A stretch of DNA of 64,000 nucleotides from the NCBI GenBank assembly GCA_024336345.1, contig JANFOG010000003.1, positions 1,494,501 to 1,558,500 of the forward strand, in the 5' to 3' direction. Position numbers and translations under genes: made by a program. The notes beneath the pieces were generated by a model. That model did not search any database, was not told where the DNA came from, and worked only from the letters and a program-made list of their open reading frames with translations. Positions 56,559 through 64,000 of this stretch are shown here, one piece after another; the stretch's first letter is position 1, and each line of letters begins with the position of its first letter. This stretch comes from Mariannaea sp. PMI_226. Taxonomy: Eukaryota > Ascomycota > Sordariomycetes > Hypocreales > Nectriaceae.

Positions 56559-58443
56559 ATGCGCGTAGGGTGCTTGCAATTTGCACCCCAGGTTGGGGAC
56601 GTGGATAACAACTTGAATCGTGCAGATGCAATTCTCTCACGAGCAAACCCAAATGATTTGGATCTTATTGTCCTACCAGAATTGGCATTCTCAGGTAAGA
56701 TCAACATTTTACTCCGCACTTCATTTCTGCCCGACTGCATCCCCGAGGAATATTTCTTCAATTTAACGCACCCCTTGTTAACGTCCACAGGATACAACTT
56801 CAAGTCCCTACGAGAAATTTACCCATTCCTCGAGCTATCCGATTCCGGTATCACTTCCCTGTGGGCTAGGACCGTCGCTCTCAGATACGATTGCGTTGTC
56901 ATTGCTGGTTATCCCGAGAAGGCTGACATTTCGCGGAAATGGCCGACGGGTCCCGAGTACTATAACTCCGCCATTTTAGTCAACGAAGATGGCGAAATCA
57001 TAGCGAATTGTCGAAAGTCTTCTCTGTTCCGCACAGATGAGACATGGGCATTGGAAGGAAACGGCGGCTTTTGCGACGCATTCGTTCCTAGGTTGGGGAA
57101 TGTTTCAATGGGAATCTGTAAGTCGTCTCCAACAAGTACACGTTCAACATGCTTTACGGGGTGGTTAACTCAATATGTACAGGTATGGACATTAGGTATG
57201 CCTCATCCGAGCTTGGCATCTCCTCACCTGTGCTAATGCTTTCTTTTGTCCCGATAACTTTGAAAAGACTCAAAATGAACCCAGCTTTGCTTCTCATGTA
57301 CTGCAAGTCAACTCAAACCTGGTCGTCATCTCCATGGCCTGGATGACCAAAGACGATCCGTGTGTCTTCAGTCGTCTACCCAACGAGCCTGATATGGAAT
57401 CGTTGACACACTGGATTACACACCTGGAATCTCTCATTCGCTCTGAGAACCGGGATGAGATCATTGTTGTCTTTTGTAACCGCACAGGACATGAGAACGG
57501 TGCCACCTACGCTGGGACAAGCGCCGTCATTGGTGTCCAGGATGGCGAAGTTAATGTCTACAGCCTCCTTGGCCGGGGAGAGAAAGACCTGCTGGTTGTG
57601 GACACCGACGACGTGCCATACGCCAAATTAGTGTACCGGCCAGAGGACCACCAAGTTCCGGCAACCCCCAGGGAACTCCAGAAGAACACGCGACATGAGT
57701 CGGAGAAGAATCCCGGAGAACGTGATGAAAAGCCACGCAAATCTAGTGATATAGACACATCAAACGTTGAGTTAAGTCTCCATGAACCAGTCAACTCTGC
57801 CTCAATTCCCACACCCTCCTCGCCACTTCCACTCATCCCAACAAATGGTGGAGTCAAAAACTCGACAAGGAAAGGCTCAAGAGGTGCAGCTTCTATACCT
57901 AGAGAATTAGATCTTGCAAAGGGCAAAGTTCCTCAACTCCCGGAATTAGAGCACCTTGACATTCCCACACCGTCAGCTCCAAGTCCAATACCAATGGCTC
58001 TACGTCCACGTCTGATCATCCCCGAATCACCCCCGATGCTACGATATCATGTTCCATCTGACGATCCCACGAGCGCTATGTCTTTCAGATCCGTACGCTC
58101 GGTTACATCAAATCAGTCTGAAGCTTCTGTCCAGACCATTCGATCCAACCCTCGAACTCCTGGGGACAGTGCTCCTTTCCCGCACACTGGCATACCTCAA
58201 AGTTGGTATCCGTCAAAGTCGTTTGCCGAGAGCGATATGAAAGGGGGCCCAGTTCGCATGATGTCTGCATATCCTGCCTTCAGTCTTGACATCCCCGCCG
58301 ATGAATTATCACCTGTATCGATGCGCGACCTTTGGCGTCCAATCAGTAGTGTCATTGCCACTCCTCAGTCTGGGGTAGACCGTGATTCTAAGACATCGAT
58401 ACTAGGGTTGATCAATACATCCCCTTCGCTGCCCAATGCTTGA
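56559..58443 (+). CDS. NTA1-type N-terminal asparagine/glutamine amidase (carbon-nitrogen hydrolase)
   Basis: Exons are 56559-56694, 56791-57117, 57183-57195 (13 bases) and 57249 or 57285 to 58443. The nitrilase fold is evident. The start is MRVGCLQFAPQVGDVDNN. The catalytic Glu is in VLPELAFSG, the Lys in NCRKSSLF and the Cys in MGICMDI. The known NTA1 reaction deamidates N-terminal Asn or Gln so that proteins enter the Arg/N-degron pathway. Exon 3 supplies MDI after the catalytic Cys. The next intron has a good branch site (CTAAT at 57233), but the conserved continuation (S-PDNFEKT...FASHVL) requires splicing at a TG (57247-57248). The nearest in-frame AG (57284) would delete 12 conserved residues. 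Length is 556 or 544 residues. The last 230 or so residues are Ser/Pro-rich and probably disordered. Confidence 0.85.
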
Positions 58444-60590
58444 TCATGAATTGCGGGAGGCAAGACTCCGCTTGCCCAGGATATTCAAAATCCCCAAATT
58501 CACTATCGGAAGCCTCTTCCCTTTGGTCGAACAAGAAAACGAAGGGTATTCTTGATGGCCGTATCACTACAAGCTCAAACAAATCCCTTGATGCTTTCCT
58601 GCCGCCTTGTTGATATCCGATAAAGGACGTACATCGAAGCAGCACAGATGAAAACTTGAGAGACGGTGACCTTCCCTCGATAGTGAGAGTTGGAACAGTG
58701 TATCGGAGACATTGTCGACGATTTTGTCCTGGGATCTTTGAGAGCACGTTTTGGAAGCTGCCAATAAATGTGCTGGTATTATCAATGGAGGATTATTATA
58801 GACTATGTACATAATACTCTTTACAACCTAAGGAAACATTAGTCTAAGACAAAAGCGGTGGAATAATAAGTCGGAAAATAGACCAGCCTTCTCAAGTGTG
58901 CATACTAAAGTTTGCAACTAGCTGGGAAGGCTGCCCAAAAAAAGGACCGAAGAGCAGAAAATGAGGTATCAAGGCCTGAATCTGGTCCAATTGAGAAGAG
59001 TTACGTGTGCGCATGCCTTGCATAAAACTTGGCTGGTATTGTATTGATACATTGCTCAATTTTCTTGAGAACCTCCGGTTTGAGATGATCGTTCAGACTG
59101 CGGAAGGCAGGGACGAGACAAACGGTCTCTATCACAGCCAAGTTTGCAATACATGTAGATCCAGGAACCTTCGGGATCTACAGGTGTGGCATATGTAACT
59201 GATATTGCTATACACCAACTATACTAAAAGAGTTTCTAGGTTCAAGCTGCAGTAAGTCAACCTTATTCATGAGACTTTATATTTCCTGTCGTATGACCAT
59301 TACTATCGCTAGAAAAGAAGCTATTCTATCCCTTCATCATTGTCCTATTCTAGAAAAGTATTCGATAATGTGTTAATGTTTTACCAATGATTGCCAGTGA
59401 CAAAAGAGCCATTTCCTATACCAGTCGGTGCCCCATGCTTTGCTCCCCACGCCTTACGCCCTGCGCCTGACGCCCTTCGCCGCCTACGCGTTTGCTACGT
59501 AAAGGATGGCATTCTGGCCCTGCGTCCAATATCATTTACTGGCTTGGCAAGGGGGTTTATTATTCTTGGTTCTAATACAGCTGAAATGAGTTCCGGTTGC
59601 TTACTAAGATGTCCAGCAGGGTGTGTAAGTACGGGATCTTTGGCAAGAGCGTAATGGTCGTTTAACTCGTATAGTACTCCGTACAATAAGATGTTCTTTT
59701 GCTTCAAACTCAAGTGTTCTCTGGGCCATCCACACGTGAACAGTCAGACCCATTCTGGTTGGATCAATGCCTATGCTCAGTCTTTATGGACAATGTCATC
59801 GCCAGCGCCGATTTATGCCCCAAGGCGATCCCTTCTGTACTTATAGCGTAGCTTTGCCTAATCATGATGAATCAGACAGATAATTTCTTGATCTGACAAG
59901 GTGGGTATTTCTTCAAACACGAGTGTTACAACAAAATACATAAGGATGGGACAGGCATGGAAGCTCCTTTTGGTACATATTAGTCAAAATGTGTAGCGAG
60001 CATACTATTTGTAGCTATTTCGTTCAGCAAGATCTTTCGTAACTGGCCTCAATGAGTAGCTGAGTAATTAACAGTTGAGTATGAGTAATGCGCACATAAG
60101 GAAGACGCTCCAGTGTCAGGCTTGACAAGATTGGAAGCACGACCCTGGCCCATCCAGGGCTGCTAGACGAAGCTGACGTTAGAAACAAACCTACAGCCAT
60201 CAAAAGCGGTAAAATGAGGGCTAATGGTTTATTTGCAAAAGAGGAAGGAAAGTTAGACGCTCTCATCCTTGCAAAATTTTCACCGCCACCAACTCCAAAG
60301 CTAAAGGCCGGAGCCTTGGCATCAACACCCAAATCCAAAAAGGTCAATATTTTCTACAGTGCTGAGATCTTTGGGCCATGCTCTGGAAGTGATGTCGATC
60401 CTATGCTTCCTCGAGAAAGGCCGGCGAGAGCCAACTACTGCCTAGTAAGAATTCCAAATAACAGGACAAGGAGAAAGGAAACATTCAGTGACGCTAGCTC
60501 CATGAATCACAGAGTTCTATCGAATATAAATACCATTAAGATAGACTTATGCTTCCATGTCCTTCACAACGTTCAATAGGCATCATTCAA
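58444..60590. other. Intergenic, no supported gene
   Basis: In 2.1 kb there is no family signal. A 121-codon frame at 60214-60579 overlaps the promoter of the next gene and shows no domain. Short CGCC-rich near-repeats lie near 59448-59485. Confidence 0.5.
60525..60530 (+). promoter_or_regulatory. TATA-like element
   Basis: TATAAA 61 bases before the ATG at 60591. It is only 19 bases from the in-frame ATG at 60549, which supports choosing the later start. Confidence 0.4.
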
Positions 60591-61610
60591 ATGCTTGCAA
60601 GATCTCTCTTCGCGGCATTCGCCATCTTCGCCACGGCCTCTGCCGTGCCATCAAACCCTTCCAATAACGACAACGCTGAGAGCTCTTCCTATTCTCGTCT
60701 TGAACCAATTCGCTATGTCAACACAACCAAATTACAAATTGCATATTACGAAAACGGCCCCAAGCATGGCAACGTAGTGCTGTTGCTCCATGGCTGGCCA
60801 TATGATATTCACAGTTATGCTGCTGTGGCGCCAGCTCTTGCCAAAAAAGGCTATCGCGTTATTGTTCCCTATCTCCGCGGTCATGGCCCAACAACATTTC
60901 TCCATACCAACACTTTTCGTTCAGGAGAGCAGGCTGCATTAGGATACGACATCATTGAGCTCCTTGATGCATTGAACATTCCCAAGGCGATTTTTGCTGG
61001 ATTCGATTGGGGCGGCAGAGGAGCTTGTGTTGCAGCAGCGCTTTGGCCAGAACGTTGTTCGGGCCTTGTGTCGGTTAATAGTTATACCATTCAAGATCTG
61101 TCACAGGCTTGGGTCCCAGTCCCCGCTGTTCTTGAGGCTGGATTTTGGTTTTTCTATTACTTTCTTACACCCCGTGGAGCAGCAGCTCTTGCCGAACATC
61201 CTAAAGATATTGCAAAGGTTATCTGGACAAAGAATTCACCTACATGGAACTTTACTCAGGCCGACTTGGATACAGCTGCCGAGACGTTTGTCAATCAGGA
61301 CTACGTCAGCGTTGTTACGCATGGATATCGCCACAGGCTCCTCTATGCCCCTGGAGACCCAGAATACGCTGAATTTGAGAAAAAATTGCTTGAGCAGCCT
61401 CGGATTTCGGTACCCGCCGTAACATTGGACGGTATTGATGATGGCAGCAACCCTCCTACCAATGGGTCATCTTCTGCGGCACATTTCACTGGAAAACGTG
61501 TCCATCATCAGGTTCCAGGCGCAGGACATAACCTTCCTCAAGAAAAGCCAGAGGCTTTCGTGTCAGCGGTTCTGGAAGTAGCAGGCCTCGGTAAAGGGAA
61601 GAAACTTTAA
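60591..61610 (+). CDS. Secreted alpha/beta hydrolase (epoxide hydrolase/dehalogenase-like)
   Basis: A single exon of 339 residues. The start at 60591 gives a clear signal peptide (MLARSLFAAFAIFATASAVP); an in-frame ATG at 60549 would bury it. The oxyanion motif is HGWP (67-70). The nucleophile elbow GFDWGG puts Asp at residue 139, as in epoxide hydrolases and haloalkane dehalogenases rather than Ser-type esterases. The base is probably H313 in GAGHNLPQEKP. A cap region rich in aromatics (FWFFYYFLTPRGAA) lies between. N-x-S/T sites (NTT near residue 44, NFT near 220, NGS near 291) suit secretion. The substrate is unknown. The gene appears intact, unlike the unrelated epoxide hydrolase at 35-36 kb. 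Confidence 0.88.
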   Translation: MLARSLFAAFAIFATASAVPSNPSNNDNAESSSYSRLEPIRYVNTTKLQIAYYENGPKHGNVVLLLHGWPYDIHSYAAVAPALAKKGYRVIVPYLRGHGPTTFLHTNTFRSGEQAALGYDIIELLDALNIPKAIFAGFDWGGRGACVAAALWPERCSGLVSVNSYTIQDLSQAWVPVPAVLEAGFWFFYYFLTPRGAAALAEHPKDIAKVIWTKNSPTWNFTQADLDTAAETFVNQDYVSVVTHGYRHRLLYAPGDPEYAEFEKKLLEQPRISVPAVTLDGIDDGSNPPTNGSSSAAHFTGKRVHHQVPGAGHNLPQEKPEAFVSAVLEVAGLGKGKKL

Positions 61611-62071
61611 CTACCCATGTACCCCATCCCTCGTTCAGATCATCGCTCGTGCGCCTCTGCCGTAGCACCGGCTTATACTAGCATCAAAACCTCTGTAACA
61701 CTGTCCTCCGCAAGAAGGATTTATATAATGCTTGATGCGTTAGATTGATTATTAGGGAAATAAAGAAGCTCAGCGCCACAGTTATTTTGCAAGAAAGTGC
61801 TTATATAACAGCCTCCGGTATAATCGAAGGGCTCCCCTTCTAGCTCCAGTTTGGCAAGGTTTCACTTTCAAGGGTTGGGTTGGAAGTCCAATGTAGATAA
61901 GTAAAAGTAAATAACGATGGAAGGTACACACTGCAAGGCATATATACGTAACTATATCAATTCGTCAAACGGCTTGCTAATTATCATATTGATCAGTATC
62001 TAGACACCCGATCTCGGGCTTGCCCTCCGTACATTGTCGTATGGACTTAGAGCCACCTATTTTTAGTGCTC
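61611..62071. other. Intergenic, convergent 3' flanks
   Basis: Short space between the ends of two convergent secreted-enzyme genes; AT-leaning, with no coding signal. Confidence 0.65.
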
Positions 62072-63501
62072 TCAGTGACGAGTGCAGCGATACATGACAC
62101 TCTGACCGCCCTGGAGGCGAGCGCTGAGGCCATGGCTGGTCTTGGTGACCGACTTGCCCAAGACGTCCAGGCACTTGTATGAGCCAGAAACTCCAAGGTC
62201 CTTCAGAGTAGCGGACACAGTGATGCTCTCCGAAGAGTCAGCATAGTTAGCGAGAACAGCGATGAATTCGCCAGAACGCGAAGGACCAGCGATCCAAGCA
62301 TTCTGATCCATCCAGGCATTCTCTCCGGAGCCAGGGTTTCTTGGCTGCATGGGAAAGTTGGCAGTAAACTCAGCCGCAGACAGAGCGTCCTTGTCATTCA
62401 GGAGCTTGAGACCTTCTTTTGTGGGCTGCGTCAAGTCATCGCCAATGTTCATCTCAGCTGAGCTTCCAATCCAATGAATAAGGACTGACTTGCGTTGGTC
62501 CAGAGTCAATCCGCTCAAGGTCTCGTTGTTAAGGACATACATGGTGTCGAGGTTAGGGTGGCTGCCAATAGTGTCGTAATAAGCGACAGCATCGTTGATC
62601 CAGCTCAAATACTCCTTGAGAGTTCGGATCACATTTGACCAAGAAGTGAAGGGAATGCTGTACGTTTGGATATCCTGGTCAACTCTCATAGAGTCGGCAT
62701 TAGCACGCCAGATGTCAAAGTAGTGCTTGTCGTGGTGCTCAAGCTTCCAAGAGATGGCCAGAGTGATCTTGCGACCGGATTTCTTAATCGCCTTCTGCCA
62801 CATGACGACTTCCTGGCTCTCATCAGGGGGAAGACCGGCATTGTTGTCGTTGGATCCGGGGGTGATAAAATCCAGCTTGACATAGTCAACGCCCCTGGTG
62901 CCTCGCGTTAATAACCCAACACGGTCGACGTTTCGTGGCATCAAAAAGAAATAAGAACATACCATTGAGCAAACTGCTTCGCATTGGAGTCGAACCATTT
63001 CTGTGTATCAGGGTGCTCATAGTTGAAGTTGCAGCGGGCAAATGCATAAGACCCATTGCAAATATCCTGGATCTTGGTGTTCGTTCCCGCAATGGTCTTG
63101 TCGAGATCCTTCAAGAAGGCACCAGGAACAACATAGACACCAATCTTCAAGCCCTTTTTGTGAAGATATGTGGCGAAGTTGGGAAGGTCGAACTTCTCTG
63201 GGTCATAGAGAATGCGACCGTGGTCATCGCCATAATCACCAATAGACCAACCCGAATCTAGGCCACAAAGCTTGTAGTTGCTGTGAAGATCGCTTGACAG
63301 ACGATCGCAGATTGGTCGCACGCCCGCCTCGTTGTAGTGATCTCCGTCCAAGTAGCCGCTGGCCTGGATACCCCAGGAATTCCACCCATGGACCGGGTTG
63401 GGCGAGCCGTCGGGGGTTTTACCGATCTGAATCACCTTCAACTTGCTGGCCGAGGCAGTAGCAGCAAGGAGGGCCGAAGTGAACAAAGATAATTGAACCA
63501 T
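62072..63501 (-). CDS. Secreted GH27-type alpha-galactosidase
   Basis: Two exons, 63501-62963 and 62894-62072. The 68-base intron (GTATGT...CACCAG) joins FAQW to GVDYVKLDF in frame, giving 453 residues. The signal peptide is MVQLSLFTSALLAATASA. GWNSWG (39-44), LDSGWS (81-86), ILYDPEKFD and KKGLKIGVYV are family landmarks of GH27/clan GH-D. The nucleophile Asp is likely D188 in YVKLDFITPGS. A C-terminal beta domain (AVLANYADSSESITVSATL, ending SVMYRCTRH) fits the usual layout. It should remove alpha-galactosyl residues from oligosaccharides or galactomannan outside the cell. Upstream lie a TATA-like element and GC-rich sites resembling CreA sites, consistent with catabolite control, though that is an inference. 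Confidence 0.88.
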
Positions 63502-63617
63502 CTTTACCAATGGGAAGGTTGAAACGCTGGCGGTGCGAGGGGAGTACCAAAAGACCCTGCGTTTTTTAGTCTTTACACTTCTGTCCATTCGCAAAAGGTG
63601 ACAGATTCCATCCGCAC

Positions 63618-63627
63618 TTTATATATA
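63618..63627 (-). promoter_or_regulatory. TATA-like element for the alpha-galactosidase
   Basis: TATATATAAA on the minus strand, about 117 bases before the ATG at 63501. Confidence 0.45.
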
Positions 63628-63875
63628 GTAGCCTATGGCTTCTAAAAGCTTGGAACAACCCCCGTCACCAAACATCGTGAGATCGACCTGCGGGGTTGTG
63701 TCAAAAGTCCTTGAGACGGTCAGCTAAGCAGACCAGGATTGACTCCAATTTACCCACATCGGGGGCCATTCGGTGAAAAACTCGGCAGACGATTTGCGCC
63801 GGTATACGAACCACAAGCTAAAGCAGCCTGACAGGAGCTCTGTTACGGCCGGATGCGCTGGTAGCATAGCATCCC

Positions 63876-63955
63876 CGCGGGGCCCCGGATGGCCTGGAAG
63901 AGAATGGGGAAATATTCGGGCTCCCAGCTATTAGAACTTGTCGCGGGGCCCCGGA
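63876..63955. promoter_or_regulatory. Paired 14-base GC-rich repeats, possible CreA sites
   Basis: CGCGGGGCCCCGGA occurs exactly at 63876-63889 and again at 63942-63955. Each contains GCGGGG, which fits the CreA consensus SYGGRG. More GGGG words (ATGGGGAA repeats) follow at 63960-63990. They lie about 375-455 bases upstream of the alpha-galactosidase ATG. Their role in carbon repression is inferred only from sequence and location. Confidence 0.4.
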
Positions 63956-64000
63956 CAGGGAAATGGGGAAATGGGGAAATGCTCGGGGCCAACTTGTACG

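Noticed and set aside
60214..60579. 121-codon plus-strand frame upstream of the secreted hydrolase
   Set aside because: It overlaps the TATA-like element of the next gene and shows no domain.
1..64000. tRNA, rRNA or other structured RNA genes
   Set aside because: No cloverleaf-like sequence with A- and B-box words or rRNA core sequence was noticed on either strand; a dedicated scan (for example with tRNAscan-SE) could still find one.

Overview
The window is nuclear DNA of a filamentous ascomycete (Pezizomycotina; Hypocreales is a guess). The evidence is monocistronic genes on both strands, short introns of about 45-110 bases with CTAAC/CTAAT/CTGAC branch sites, and typically fungal families: a HET-domain protein, a LaeA-type methyltransferase, a DUF6604 protein, a SET-domain protein and fungal APH-type kinases. 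Genes are sparse. I recognise no tRNA, rRNA, CRISPR array or intact transposon.

Layout. 0-10 kb: the 3' part of a beta-lactamase-like gene, a small cysteine-rich protein, a long empty stretch with a nuclease-like relic, and a secreted cysteine-rich protein. 11-18 kb: an AT-rich island, a multi-pass membrane protein and a three-exon DUF6604 protein. 18-29 kb: a frameshifted APH kinase, a C2H2 zinc-finger gene with two in-frame stops, an intact SET-domain gene and a four-exon gene of unknown family. 29-36 kb: a HET gene, an unusual noncoding tandem array (33.4-34.0 kb) and a damaged epoxide hydrolase. 38-45 kb: an intact APH kinase, a second APH kinase with a nonsense codon, a helicase relic, a mucin-like secreted protein and a small two-exon gene. 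46-50 kb: a nine-exon LaeA-type methyltransferase next to a FAD monooxygenase, possibly a small tailoring pair. 51-54 kb: decayed recombinase-like and kinase-like genes and a 274-codon frame broken at two homopolymers. 54-64 kb: a propeller/coiled-coil protein, an NTA1-type amidase, a secreted alpha/beta hydrolase and a GH27-type alpha-galactosidase.

About nine of the recognisable genes carry a stop, frameshift or faulty splice site, which suggests an accessory or subtelomere-like region. Some breaks sit in homopolymers and could be assembly errors. Exon structures were built by hand from reading frame, splice consensus and family conservation. No search was run, so family names rest on recognised motifs.

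The most unusual structures are: (1) the 33.4-34.0 kb array, in which ATTGG, TCCAC and CCGA recur at nearly fixed 24-base spacing; (2) the methyltransferase gene, with a 7-base microexon and a GC-AG intron; (3) the NTA1 gene, with a 13-base exon followed by an intron whose best-placed 3' end is TG rather than AG.
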